From Bacillota bacterium (GTDB lineage: Bacteria > Bacillota > Clostridia > Acetivibrionales > DTU013): a stretch of DNA of 64,000 nt. The notes below the pieces were generated by a model that was not told the DNA's origin, ran no database searches, and was given only the letters and a program-made list of their open reading frames with translations. A program made the translations under genes and the position numbers. The DNA lies in assembly GCA_023418915.1 (NCBI GenBank), contig JAEZYU010000027.1:31640-95639 (forward strand), in the 5' to 3' direction. Each line of letters starts with the position of its first letter. The first letter of the stretch is position 1. Below are positions 54,293-63,993 of this stretch, one piece after another.

Positions 54293-54373
54293 TTTCCTTG
54301 CTACAAAGTAACGGTTAGTACTGGCTGCTATTTGTGAAACCAAAATTCTACAAAGGTTAATTTTTGTCGTGTT

Positions 54374-56260
54374 TCAATGGGACAGGTTGTTGCGTGGTAC
54401 GTATTTGAATGTGACCGTCAAGGTTTTGATCTTGGTGTAGTCTTTTGGGTCCAGGAGTGTGGCAGATGCGCCTATGGCGCTCCCGTCAACTGTGCGTATT
54501 CCGGCGGGAATCGTTTTGACCCATTCGTTAAAGAGGTTGACACGGGTACATATGTCGTCATCGGCGGTTGTGTAAGGCTTTCCGGAAAGGGTGCAGGATT
54601 TGCCGTTAATTTTAATATCCATGATGATGACAACATGGTCCGGAAAAAGGATCTCACCGTTTGAAATTCCCAGGGCCGAAAAGGCGATGCTGTTGGCATA
54701 ACCAGAACCGGTGCCTGTAAAATCAAGACCTGCGGTATAGGTGCCCTGACCGGTGACTTCGACGTTTGTCGCTACGACACCGTCAGTTTTGGAATCGGGA
54801 TCATACACGTCTCCCACGCTATACGTGGCACCATAATCGGCGCTGTTGAACATAATCCAGGCAACGGCTTTTGAGGCTCCATTCATGGGCGTCGCAGGAA
54901 CACTGCTTTCGGGTGCCGCAGCAAAAGCTTTGTCCATGGCTGCTTTTGCGACCTCCGCTTTTTCGTTTTCATTCATATCTGACTGAGCAGTCAAACTGCG
55001 GTCTTTAAAAACCTTCGCTACATTATCATCAAAGAAGCCGAGATTTTTTCTGACGAAGAGGCTGCTGCAATCCCAGAGCATCGGGGTATATCCGTACAGG
55101 TCGCAGTTGTTGAGAAAATTATTAAAGAAGTCGACGGTATTGTTTTTTACCGAACCGTCGCTGTTCAGAGCGACGGAGTATTCGCCGATGACAACGCCGT
55201 AACCCTGCCCGGTGAACTTTGTCAACATGGCAAGGAGATCATTCTGCTCGGTATAATCTTTTTTGGTTCCCCATTTGGAGAGGCTTGTTGTGCCGCAATA
55301 GCCCCAGGGAGTGTAGTAATGTACCGAAAGCAGAAGCTTGTCTTTTGCTGTGTCGGTCGGCATGGTGAAACGGTCGTCTAATGTTTTGACGATATCAGTG
55401 TTATACCCGGCAATCAGTAGGAAGCGTTGTGCGTTATTGCCGCCGGTGCTTCTGACTGTGTCGACGAAAGCCTGATTGATTTTGTTTGCCGTTTCATAGC
55501 ACTCATCCTCGGAAAGCGTGCCTGAATCCTTGGCAATATCAGTATCGTTCAGTCTGCTGCCAAGCTCTTCATTTGCGGATTCAAAAATAAGGTGGTCTGA
55601 ATAATCCTTATATTCCTCAGCTATTTGAGTCCACATGGCTATATACATTTTCATCGCATTGTCACGCATCTGTTGTGAGGCAGAGCCGAACATGCCCCAC
55701 CAGCCGCCGTCCCAATGGTCGTTGACCACAACATACATATCTTCATCAAGAGCGTAATTGATAATTTCACCGACACGTTTGAGATAATCCTTGCCGATGG
55801 CATAATCTCCGCTTTCAAAATCCATGGCATTTGTCCAGGCTACGGGGATTCTCAGTGAATCGAATCCGGCAGCCTTCATGCTGCGTATGATTTCATGGGT
55901 TGTAACCGGCTGCCCCCAGAATGTTTCATAAGCCGACACTTTGGCGCCAACTCCCAGGTTGTTCCGTCCGAGTGCCTCCATGGTATTGCCGAGGTTTATG
56001 CCGTTGCCCATTAGAGAGGCCATCTCAAGGGAGGTGGGAGCTTTAGCCTCGTTACCGCTGACTAACTCTTCGGATGGGGGATCTCCGTTTGCATCACTGT
56101 CCGATTCGTTCGCAGTGTCGCTGCCCGCTATACTGGTGGTTGATTCTGATGCTGCGGTAGATTCCTGTGCGGCTGATTCCGACGTTTCGATTGATTCAGT
56201 CGCTGTGGTCAATTCAGGTGTTGTTGATTCTGATGCTTCTGTTGATGTTGGTGCGGTCAT
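54374..56260 (-). CDS. GH5-type endoglucanase-like enzyme with C-terminal beta domain, apparently lacking its signal peptide
   Basis: 628 residues from ATG 56260. Residues 1-75 are a Ser/Thr/Glu linker, then a GH5 barrel begins (MASLMGNGINLGNTMEA). Catalytic residues are visible: acid/base Glu231 (ESANEE) and nucleophile Glu360 (VVIGEYSVAL), with HYYTPW around 314. The last 160 residues are one copy of the domain repeated in the adjoining plus-strand ORF. There is no signal peptide and no ribosome binding site; the linker-like frame continues upstream to about 56335 without a start. It is probably a 5'-truncated gene. Confidence 0.75.
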   Translation of the reverse strand: MTAPTSTEASESTTPELTTATESIETSESAAQESTAASESTTSIAGSDTANESDSDANGDPPSEELVSGNEAKAPTSLEMASLMGNGINLGNTMEALGRNNLGVGAKVSAYETFWGQPVTTHEIIRSMKAAGFDSLRIPVAWTNAMDFESGDYAIGKDYLKRVGEIINYALDEDMYVVVNDHWDGGWWGMFGSASQQMRDNAMKMYIAMWTQIAEEYKDYSDHLIFESANEELGSRLNDTDIAKDSGTLSEDECYETANKINQAFVDTVRSTGGNNAQRFLLIAGYNTDIVKTLDDRFTMPTDTAKDKLLLSVHYYTPWGYCGTTSLSKWGTKKDYTEQNDLLAMLTKFTGQGYGVVIGEYSVALNSDGSVKNNTVDFFNNFLNNCDLYGYTPMLWDCSSLFVRKNLGFFDDNVAKVFKDRSLTAQSDMNENEKAEVAKAAMDKAFAAAPESSVPATPMNGASKAVAWIMFNSADYGATYSVGDVYDPDSKTDGVVATNVEVTGQGTYTAGLDFTGTGSGYANSIAFSALGISNGEILFPDHVVIIMDIKINGKSCTLSGKPYTTADDDICTRVNLFNEWVKTIPAGIRTVDGSAIGASATLLDPKDYTKIKTLTVTFKYVPRNNLSH

Positions 56261-56347
56261 CGCTGTAATGTTAACGCCCCCTTTGTTATCACCGGCGCCG
56301 CCTGATGTGTCGCCTGATGCTGCCGGTGAAGCGATGAGGCGTATCTG

Positions 56348-58450
56348 ATGTACGCCGATGCCGCCTGGGCGAACCAGTACTGGGGCTCTGACGATGACAG
56401 CGGCGTAAAGGCGACAAATGCAAGCATTACTGGTTCCGGTGATTACACGATAGGCCTTGATTTTACCGGAACAAAGGATGGCGCAGCAAGCGGTATAGCT
56501 TTCACGGCAATTGGCATTAAAACAGGTGAATTTACATACCCCAACGCAACAATTGAACTGCAGTCAATCAAGATCAACGGTGCAGATGTTGCGTTTACAA
56601 AGGGCTATACAAGCTCGGACGACAGTATTACCACCCGCATGAATATTTATAACGAATGGGTGTCGGAGCTTCCCACTGATGCCAGAAGCTTTGACGGCGA
56701 TATTTCTGATGCTTCGGCCATCATCGCAGCCAAAGATGCATTTGCTTCCGTCAAGACGATCGAGATATCCTTTAAGCTGCATGAAGCTTCGGATGTGGCG
56801 TACCTGATGTATGCTGACTCCAGCTGGACATACCAGTATTTCAACGATGGCACTGAAAGTGATGTTGTTGCAAATAATGCAACGATCGATGGTCCCGGTA
56901 CATACACTGTAGGCCTCGATTTTACGAAAACGGCAGACAAAAAGGCAGCGGGCATTGCTTTTTCCGCACTCGGTATTACTAGAGGTGAAAAGAATTTCCC
57001 CGGCTATTGCATAACTATCAAGGACATTAAGGTCAATGGCCAATCAGTAGATTTCAAAAAGGGCTATACGAGTTCCGACGATGAAATTTGTACACGCATG
57101 AATATCTTTAATGAATGGGTGTCGGAGCTTCCTAAGGATGCAAGGTCATCCGATGCAAAAACCGATGATGCCAACTGGGTGATCGTCGACAAGGCAGTAT
57201 TCGATTCCGTCGAAACTGTTGAAGTGACGTTTGATTATTCTTTTCCCTCGGCTCAAGCATATATCATGTATGCTGATACAGCCTGGAAATATCAGTACTT
57301 CGGCGATGCTGTAGATACCGGTGTCGTCGCAACAGATGTAACTGTGACTGGTGCAGGCTCATACAAGGTAGCTCTTGACTTCACGGGTACTGAGGACAAA
57401 GCCGCATCTGGTGTCGCATTTACCGCGCTTGGTCTGAAGGATGCTGAAATCACGCATCCAGGCTGGTTCATACGTATCGACTCCATCAAGATCAACGGTG
57501 ATGAAATAGAGTTAACAAAAGGTTATACAAGCTCGGACGATAAAAGAGAAACCCGTATGAATATCTTTAATGAGTGGGTTTCGGAGCTTCCGGACGATGC
57601 ACGTTCTTATGATAAAGACCTGAGTAATGCAGGCCCGATAATAGTAGACAAAGATGCATTCGCTTCTGTAGAGACTATGGAAGTCGATTTCACCTATATC
57701 TTCGGCGAAAAACCAGTAGTGGACGATGGCCCGGAAATTGATGTGGATGCTGCACTGGCGGCTGATTATAACGCTTACTTTGGAATTCAAACAGAAAATT
57801 ACATTTTCCGCAATGCCTGGAATGAACCGAATTACGGTAAAGAGACAGATAATTTTTCACACCTGACCGGGTGGGATGATGACAACAACCAGGTTGATTA
57901 CGGCGGATCCCTTACAGACGCTGTGATTAACGGTAATGGTACATATACGGTCGGTGTTGATCTCGGTGACATGGCCCTGGGTACAGACCAGACACTGCGT
58001 ATGCTTTTCTTGTCTACCGATATACCCAGCCAGCTGATCGATAAAGAACTGGTTACGATCAGTGATGTGAAAACATCATTTGATGGCGGTAAAGCCCAGA
58101 CGGCATTTGCGTTGAATACTGATGGTGATTTATTACAACTCGATATTTTAAATGAATATACTTCAACTGGAACAGAGGCCATTCCGTATAAGATGCCGGC
58201 CAAGAGCATCACTATTACCTTTACGGTTTCCGGTTTGAGTAAGGATGCAACTGCACTTGAAACACCGGTGACGCCTGAACCTGAACCTGAACCTACACCT
58301 GAGCCTACACCTGAACCTGCACCCACAACTACGACTCCTGCCGAACTGCCGGATACCGGCGGACTGCCAGGTGAAATCCTGTATGTATTAGGCGGTGCGG
58401 TCGCATCACTTGGAGTTTTCCTGAAGAGAAAGAAAGAGAAGAACACCTGA
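56348..58450 (+). CDS. LPxTG-anchored surface protein with repeated beta domains, 5'-truncated
   Basis: 700 residues from the first available ATG. It begins in the middle of a conserved motif (AYLMYAD) that starts each repeat, with an in-frame stop just upstream, so it lacks a signal peptide. Three ~150-residue domains (markers MYADxxWxYQYF, VGLDFTxTxDKAASG, RMNIFNEWVSELP) are followed by a related fourth domain, a Pro/Glu/Thr linker and a sorting signal LPDTGGLPGE plus membrane helix and RKKEK tail. A sortase would attach such a protein to peptidoglycan. The repeats match the C-terminal domain of the GH5 protein. Confidence 0.7.
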   Translation: MYADAAWANQYWGSDDDSGVKATNASITGSGDYTIGLDFTGTKDGAASGIAFTAIGIKTGEFTYPNATIELQSIKINGADVAFTKGYTSSDDSITTRMNIYNEWVSELPTDARSFDGDISDASAIIAAKDAFASVKTIEISFKLHEASDVAYLMYADSSWTYQYFNDGTESDVVANNATIDGPGTYTVGLDFTKTADKKAAGIAFSALGITRGEKNFPGYCITIKDIKVNGQSVDFKKGYTSSDDEICTRMNIFNEWVSELPKDARSSDAKTDDANWVIVDKAVFDSVETVEVTFDYSFPSAQAYIMYADTAWKYQYFGDAVDTGVVATDVTVTGAGSYKVALDFTGTEDKAASGVAFTALGLKDAEITHPGWFIRIDSIKINGDEIELTKGYTSSDDKRETRMNIFNEWVSELPDDARSYDKDLSNAGPIIVDKDAFASVETMEVDFTYIFGEKPVVDDGPEIDVDAALAADYNAYFGIQTENYIFRNAWNEPNYGKETDNFSHLTGWDDDNNQVDYGGSLTDAVINGNGTYTVGVDLGDMALGTDQTLRMLFLSTDIPSQLIDKELVTISDVKTSFDGGKAQTAFALNTDGDLLQLDILNEYTSTGTEAIPYKMPAKSITITFTVSGLSKDATALETPVTPEPEPEPTPEPTPEPAPTTTTPAELPDTGGLPGEILYVLGGAVASLGVFLKRKKEKNT

Positions 58451-58459
58451 TCCATAGGT

Positions 58460-58494
58460 GAAGGTGCGGTTCCCTGAAAAGGGACCGCACCTTC
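58460..58494 (+). terminator. Strong hairpin after the LPxTG gene
   Basis: GAAGGTGCGGTTCCCT (58460-58475) pairs with AGGGACCGCACCTTC (58480-58494) apart from one bulged T. There is no T run, but its place suggests a transcription end or a 3' stabilising stem. Confidence 0.5.
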
Positions 58495-58562
58495 AAATTC
58501 CATAATTTCGTCACCTTACGATACATGATCCAAGCTTTTATCGTTTAAGGAGAAAACACCAC

Positions 58563-60026
58563 ATGAATAATATAGTAATACAATCAAAGGAACTAAAAAC
58601 TATAAAACCATCAGTAATACTGTATGGCATTCTTCGCATATGCTCGTTATGCGTATGCATATGTATGTTTTTCCCTGGATTTAATCCGGGACGTATTTCG
58701 AAATTGATCAATAAGAATATTTCGCTCTTCACGACAGGATTTTCATTTTCTAATCTTACTACGAAGTTTACCGCCATGCTTAGGCAAGGCGCAGTCGATA
58801 AATCTACGTTTGTATTATTGAGCGCCGCATCAGTCGTCATGATAGCCGGTGCGATCCTGTGCGGAATCGGAGGATGCATGTCGCTGGGCAACAACCGAAT
58901 GAAGTTGCGCGGTATTTGGTTCCCCGCTGTGGGATCCCTTATGATGGCCGGCGGGCTCGTCGGTATCTATATGTCTTTCTTACAGCTTCAAGCTTCGAAA
59001 GGTGCGAAACGTGCGCAGGTGATCTTTCCTTCCGGGCTTTATTTATACGCAGCTCTGGCGATTTTACTATTGGCAGTCACCGTTGTAATACTTGTGTCCG
59101 AGCGGCGGACTGTGAAGGAAGAAAAAATGGAGATGCCTGAAAAATACATTCTCTTCCTCATGCTGCTGCCAATTATATTTCTGACTTTTGTCTTTTTATA
59201 CCTTCCTCTCTGGGGATGGCGCTACTCATTTTTTGATTATACGGCTGGCGCTACGTTAGGAGCCGATAATTTTGTCGGTTTTAAATGGTTTACGATTTTG
59301 TTCCAAAATGCTGCGACGGTTAATGATATCCTGCGTGTTCTGCAAAACACTTTGGCGATGAGCGGCCTTGGCATCCTGACAAGCTGGGTGCCGATGGTCT
59401 TTGCGATTTTCCTCAATGAAATCAGAAGTAACCGCTTTAAGCGTATTGTTCAGACAATAACGACAATTCCCAACTTCATCAGTTGGGTGCTGGTTTATGC
59501 AATCGCACTGGCGATTTTCAGTACGGACGGCTTTTTCAACACACTCCTCTCCCTTTTTAACGCCAATTCGCAGACGAACTGGCTGATGAACCCGGACAAT
59601 ATCTGGATCAAGATGCTTCTGTGGGGTATGTGGAAAGGTCTCGGCTGGAGTGCCATCATTTATATTGCGGCGATTGCGGGCATCGATCAGCAGCTGTATG
59701 AAGCCGCTAAAATAGATGGCGCAGGGCGTTTCCAGCGGATGTGGTACATCACGGTACCATGCCTTATGTCCACCTATTTGGTGCTACTGCTGCTTACGAT
59801 CGCAGGCGCTCTCAACAACGGTCTGGAACAGTACCTGATGTTCCAAAACGCAGCCACCAAGGAACCGGTAGAGGTATTGGATCTATTTGTTTACAACATC
59901 GGTATTGATGGCGGAAGAATTCCGCTCTCAACTGTTATCGGAATGTCCAAATCACTGATCAGCATCGCACTCCTGCTTTTTGCGAATAAGGTGTCAAAGC
60001 TGATTCGCGGCGAAGGCATAATTTAG
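58563..60026 (+). CDS. Carbohydrate ABC transporter permease (LplB-like, with long N-terminus)
   Basis: 487 residues from ATG 58563 (AAGGAG upstream). The N-terminal 190 residues carry four extra membrane helices not found in typical members; the permease domain follows from about YILFLMLLPIIFLTFVFLY. The EAA loop reads EAAKIDGAGRFQRMWYITVP. With the next two genes it forms an importer of complex sugars or oligosaccharides, as in LplA/LplB/LplC systems. Confidence 0.9.
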   Translation: MNNIVIQSKELKTIKPSVILYGILRICSLCVCICMFFPGFNPGRISKLINKNISLFTTGFSFSNLTTKFTAMLRQGAVDKSTFVLLSAASVVMIAGAILCGIGGCMSLGNNRMKLRGIWFPAVGSLMMAGGLVGIYMSFLQLQASKGAKRAQVIFPSGLYLYAALAILLLAVTVVILVSERRTVKEEKMEMPEKYILFLMLLPIIFLTFVFLYLPLWGWRYSFFDYTAGATLGADNFVGFKWFTILFQNAATVNDILRVLQNTLAMSGLGILTSWVPMVFAIFLNEIRSNRFKRIVQTITTIPNFISWVLVYAIALAIFSTDGFFNTLLSLFNANSQTNWLMNPDNIWIKMLLWGMWKGLGWSAIIYIAAIAGIDQQLYEAAKIDGAGRFQRMWYITVPCLMSTYLVLLLLTIAGALNNGLEQYLMFQNAATKEPVEVLDLFVYNIGIDGGRIPLSTVIGMSKSLISIALLLFANKVSKLIRGEGII

Positions 60027-60036
60027 GAGGTGGAGG

Positions 60037-60972
60037 ATGAATAATCTAACGAAGTATAAAGATAAAGCCCGCCATTCAGGATTCCGCAGACGTCCGAGTG
60101 AAGTGGCATTCGACATAATCAACGTAATGATGTTCACACTTTTTATGTTGCTTTGTATTTTCCCGTTCTATTATCTGTTTATCAATACTATTTCCAATAA
60201 CGATCTCGTTACGAAGGGTGCGATTACATATTTCCCCATAGGAATCAATATTTCAAACTACATCGCACTCAAAGATGTCAGCGATTTGGGAAACGCTTTC
60301 CTTGTGACGATTACGAGAACGATCTTTGGAACGGCGCTGATGGTGTTTGCAAGTGCTTTGGCAGGCTACCTCGTTACCAAGCGGAAGCTCTGGCAGCGAA
60401 GCTTCTGGTACCGCTTCATCGTCATCACGATGTATTTTAACGCCGGGTTGATCCCCTGGTACATGAATATGCTGATGCTGGGTCTGACGAACAACTATCT
60501 GGCGTATATCATTCCAGGTATCGTCGCACCGTTTAATATCATTCTAGTCAAAACGTACATTGAATCGATTCCTTCCGAATTAGAAGAGAGCGCATTCATG
60601 GATGGCGCCTCAACATTTACGATTTTCCGCAGGATCATATGGCCTCTTTCAAAGCCGATTCTTGCTACGATCGCGATTTTCGGAGCGGTTGGAAGCTGGA
60701 ATTCATTCCAGGATTCGCTGATACTGATGAAAGGTGCACCTCACCTGTTCACGCTGCAGCATCGATTGTACGTTTACCTTGTTAAAGCGTCAGACCTGGA
60801 GACTGTTATGGCTGGCGGTGCAGGTACGACAGCAGTGTTGGAAAACTCTCTGAACTCAAAAGTCGTCAAGTACACAATTGCAATGGCCACAATAATACCT
60901 ATCCTGTTTGTTTACCCGTTCATGCAGCGGCATTTTGTCAAAGGTATCATGCTTGGGGCGATAAAGGGATGA
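60037..60972 (+). CDS. Carbohydrate ABC transporter permease (LplC/YtcP-like)
   Basis: 311 residues with six membrane helices. The EAA motif is ESAFMDGASTFTIFRRIIWPLSKP. It starts ten bases after the previous permease and pairs with it. No ATPase gene is nearby, so a shared MsmK-type ATPase encoded elsewhere would power transport. Confidence 0.93.
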   Translation: MNNLTKYKDKARHSGFRRRPSEVAFDIINVMMFTLFMLLCIFPFYYLFINTISNNDLVTKGAITYFPIGINISNYIALKDVSDLGNAFLVTITRTIFGTALMVFASALAGYLVTKRKLWQRSFWYRFIVITMYFNAGLIPWYMNMLMLGLTNNYLAYIIPGIVAPFNIILVKTYIESIPSELEESAFMDGASTFTIFRRIIWPLSKPILATIAIFGAVGSWNSFQDSLILMKGAPHLFTLQHRLYVYLVKASDLETVMAGGAGTTAVLENSLNSKVVKYTIAMATIIPILFVYPFMQRHFVKGIMLGAIKG

Positions 60973-61045
60973 TTTTAGCGAAAACTCACATAATCGGGCC
61001 ATACGGCCTGGATAGGAAACATATTATAATGAAAGGGTGCTCTGA

Positions 61046-63049
61046 ATGAAAAAGTTGAAAGGAATTAAACGGATCGGATCTATAATTCTGAGCGTGGCGC
61101 TTATCTTCACCATGATGTTCGGAATTACCGCCTGTTCACAAAACAATCAGCCGACAGACGGTCAGCCTGCGCCACAGGGAACAGGTGATCAGTCAACGCC
61201 AGGAGCAACGAATGATCAGTCAACGCCTGGAGCAGCGAATGATCAGTCAACGCCAGGAGCAGCGAATGATCAGTCAGCATCAGGAGCAACGAATGATCAG
61301 TCAACACCAGGAGCAGCGGATGATCAATCAACGCCAGCTGCAACTGACGATCAGTCAACGCCAGAAGCGACAGACGACCAGTCGACGCCAGCTAATACAG
61401 ACGATCAGGCTGTGAGTAACCGGCCGGATGAATTGATTACGCTGGATGTGTACACACAGCTCGCCAACTGGAACGGATATCAGACAGGCTGGTATGCTGC
61501 TCTGCTGGAGGACAAATTCAATGTCAAACTGAACATCATTCCCGATGCGGAAGGAACATACGAAACGCTTGTGGAATCAGGCGACATGGGAGACATCGTC
61601 GTATGGGGCGATAACGGAAGGGATTACAAGAACGCCGTGGAGCTCGGGCTTCTTTACGATTGGGAGGAAGGCGATATCTGCAAGACTTATGCGCCGGTCA
61701 TCTGGAATAAAGCGAAGACCGCTCTCGAGACGAACAGAAAAATCTCCGGAGACGGGGCGATTTACGGTCTCGGCCACAACCTAGCCTCGAGTAAGAATGA
61801 TCATCAGAGCTTCTTCTACACATGGGATCTCCGGTGGGATCTGTACAAGCAGCTCGGTTATCCTGCAGTAAAGAATCTCGATGACTATTTCAACGTTCTC
61901 AAGAAAATGAAGGAAATCTGCCCGAAAGACGAGAACGGCAAGGAAACATATGCCGTATCTCTATGGCCTGACTGGGACGGAACAATGGTCATGTATGTCA
62001 AGGCTATGGCGACGGCTTATTATGGGTATGACGAATTGGCTGCCGGACTGTATGATCCTACAACGGGCACGTACCACGACGAGCTTGAGCAAAACGGGCC
62101 ATATCTGTCGATGCTGAAATTCTTCAACAAGCTCTATCAAAACAATCTCCTCGATCCTAACTCCATGACGCAGACATATGACCAAATGGCCGATAAAGTC
62201 AAGGCTGGCGGTACATTTTTCTCCATCTTCAACTATGCCGGATCATCTGCTTATAATACGACCGAGCATATTGCGCAGAATAAGATGATGCATCCGCTGG
62301 TTCCCACAGACGCCGCTCCGGCCGTCTATGGTATGAGCCTGCTCGGCGGTAACCGACTCTGGACGATCGGTGCATATTCGGAATATCCCGAGCTCTGCAT
62401 GGAGATCCTTAACTACCTCTATACGCCGGAAGGTGCAATGACCATTTGGTATGGCATTCCCGGTTTGATGTGGGATTACGACGATAAAGGCAATACATAT
62501 TTCACGGATCTAGGCTTAAAATGCAATCGCGACCCGCAGTATGACCTCGGAGGCGTCAAGTGGACCAGCTCCGAAACAGGCAAGACATATCAGCTTGGCG
62601 GAAAGTTTACTGACGGTATGCTTCAGATCAATAATACAACGTGGGTAATCGATGCGAAAAACCCGGATTCGAACGGCGAGACGTACAACAAGGACCAATG
62701 GCGAAGCGTAGTAGGCAAAGCCCAGTGCGCTATCGACCAGGATTGGCGCAGCCACTTTGGCGTCAATACAGTGACGGAATATATGGAGAAGGGGAAATAT
62801 ACGGTGGTTCCCGGAACATCCTATTCCGAACCGAAGCGTTCTGATGAACTTGAACTTATCTGGACCCAGGTCTATCAAGCTATTCGTCAATACTCCTGGC
62901 GAGCTATATATGCCAAGAATGACGGTGAGTACAACTATCAGGTCCAGCAGATGATCAAAATCTGCAATGATTACGGTTATGATCAAGTTCGCGAATGGAG
63001 CCGCCAGCAGGCAGCAACCCGTTATAAGCTTCAGAAGGCGGAGAATTGA
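61046..63049 (+). CDS. Extracellular sugar-binding lipoprotein (LplA-like)
   Basis: 667 residues. A lipobox GITAC ends the signal sequence, so the protein is a membrane-anchored lipoprotein. Residues 30-125 are about nine copies of a ten-residue unit (NDQSTPGAAN and variants), an unusual spacer. The binding protein domain follows (ITLDVYTQLANWNGYQTGW and onward) with long Trp/Tyr-rich segments. It delivers substrate to the two permeases; gene order suggests a glycan from plant or cell-surface polymers. Confidence 0.92.
   Translation: MKKLKGIKRIGSIILSVALIFTMMFGITACSQNNQPTDGQPAPQGTGDQSTPGATNDQSTPGAANDQSTPGAANDQSASGATNDQSTPGAADDQSTPAATDDQSTPEATDDQSTPANTDDQAVSNRPDELITLDVYTQLANWNGYQTGWYAALLEDKFNVKLNIIPDAEGTYETLVESGDMGDIVVWGDNGRDYKNAVELGLLYDWEEGDICKTYAPVIWNKAKTALETNRKISGDGAIYGLGHNLASSKNDHQSFFYTWDLRWDLYKQLGYPAVKNLDDYFNVLKKMKEICPKDENGKETYAVSLWPDWDGTMVMYVKAMATAYYGYDELAAGLYDPTTGTYHDELEQNGPYLSMLKFFNKLYQNNLLDPNSMTQTYDQMADKVKAGGTFFSIFNYAGSSAYNTTEHIAQNKMMHPLVPTDAAPAVYGMSLLGGNRLWTIGAYSEYPELCMEILNYLYTPEGAMTIWYGIPGLMWDYDDKGNTYFTDLGLKCNRDPQYDLGGVKWTSSETGKTYQLGGKFTDGMLQINNTTWVIDAKNPDSNGETYNKDQWRSVVGKAQCAIDQDWRSHFGVNTVTEYMEKGKYTVVPGTSYSEPKRSDELELIWTQVYQAIRQYSWRAIYAKNDGEYNYQVQQMIKICNDYGYDQVREWSRQQAATRYKLQKAEN
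61177..61410 (+). repeat. 30-bp tandem repeat coding the lipoprotein spacer
   Basis: About eight near-identical units of GATCAGTCAACGCCAGGAGC with GACGAATG-type ends; each codes for ten residues, so copy-number change would alter spacer length in frame. Confidence 0.85.
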
Positions 63050-63141
63050 GTCTGCTTTGAATAATGCGTTATAATGTAGTTACATCCTTGGTGCGGGGAG
63101 GTTCGGCCTCCCTACACCTAAAAGTGAACGGAGGTTTGCAA

Positions 63142-63810
63142 TTGGCTAAGTTTTTCTCATTTGACAGCAAGACGGCGCAATTACTCTCCCGCATCTGGGA
63201 TCTGCTGTTATTGAACCTCTTGTTTCTTCTCGGATCACTTCCTGTCGTGACATTTGGGGCGTCTGCAACAGCCGCTTACAGCGTAATGCTGAAAATCATC
63301 GAGGATCGTGAAGTTGGTATCATATCGGATTATTTTCTTGCATTCAAGGCAAATCTGAGACAAGGGCTTATCCTGTCTGTCGCTTTTATCTTTCTTACCG
63401 CAGCTGTCGCAGTCGACTTTATTCTGTTTGAGGTCATCAGCGGTAATCCGATCATTTTTCTGATACTGGGCATTCTCAGCTTAGTATTGTTTCTTGTACA
63501 TTTTTTCTTTGTTTTTGCTCTTGCAGCGAGGTACCGAAACTCTATTTTCCGTCATCTGACGAATTCCAGAGACATATTTTCCCGGTTTCTACTTCGATCT
63601 GTGATTTGTTTGGTTCTCGTTATTTTTGAAGTCTGGCTTTTTTTCTTCTATGACTGGCTGCTCCTTTTTGTTGGCGTGTTCATCGCTCCCATTCTGATCA
63701 TCGCAACCATAAGCGCCTTTGCCGTTAAGTTCTTCTATGCGATAGAGAAGGAAAATGGAGCGGGTGAAGGAAACCGGGTCATGAGCAACGGGTCAGACGA
63801 CCAGGGCTGA
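63142..63810 (+). CDS. DUF624 (YesL-like) membrane protein
   Basis: 222 residues from TTG 63142, placed seven bases after GGAGG. Five or six membrane helices and the family segment LLLLNLLFLLGSLPVVTFGAS identify it as DUF624/YesL. Such genes usually accompany LplA/LplB/LplC sugar importers in polysaccharide loci, and their biochemical role is unknown. It follows the binding-protein gene closely. Confidence 0.85.
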   Translation: MAKFFSFDSKTAQLLSRIWDLLLLNLLFLLGSLPVVTFGASATAAYSVMLKIIEDREVGIISDYFLAFKANLRQGLILSVAFIFLTAAVAVDFILFEVISGNPIIFLILGILSLVLFLVHFFFVFALAARYRNSIFRHLTNSRDIFSRFLLRSVICLVLVIFEVWLFFFYDWLLLFVGVFIAPILIIATISAFAVKFFYAIEKENGAGEGNRVMSNGSDDQG

Positions 63811-63916
63811 GACGGCCGCCGCATTACAGCAATTATGATCAGTATAAATTGCTTGGCGGCGAACTTCCTTATTATAACGAGCATTCCTGTAAGGAATAAA
63901 AATGGACTTTGAAAAA

Positions 63917-63993
63917 ATAGATGCCGCACTGTAGAATTTGATATGTGAGTTGCACTGCAGTAACCACAATCAAAAAATACAGGAGGCATCTAT
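63917..63993 (+). promoter_or_regulatory. 5' hairpin that would cover a ribosome binding site
   Basis: ATAGATGCC (63917-63925) is complementary to GGCATCTAT (63985-63993). The right arm overlaps the AGGAGG and reaches the ATG at 63994, so base pairing would hide the translation start. Inside are two copies of GCACTGYAG. Confidence 0.45.

Noticed and set aside
55941..56348. Plus-strand frame over the GH5 linker
   Set aside because: It is the reverse of the Ser/Thr/Glu linker and gives a repetitive Ser/Val/Asp string; no start signals.
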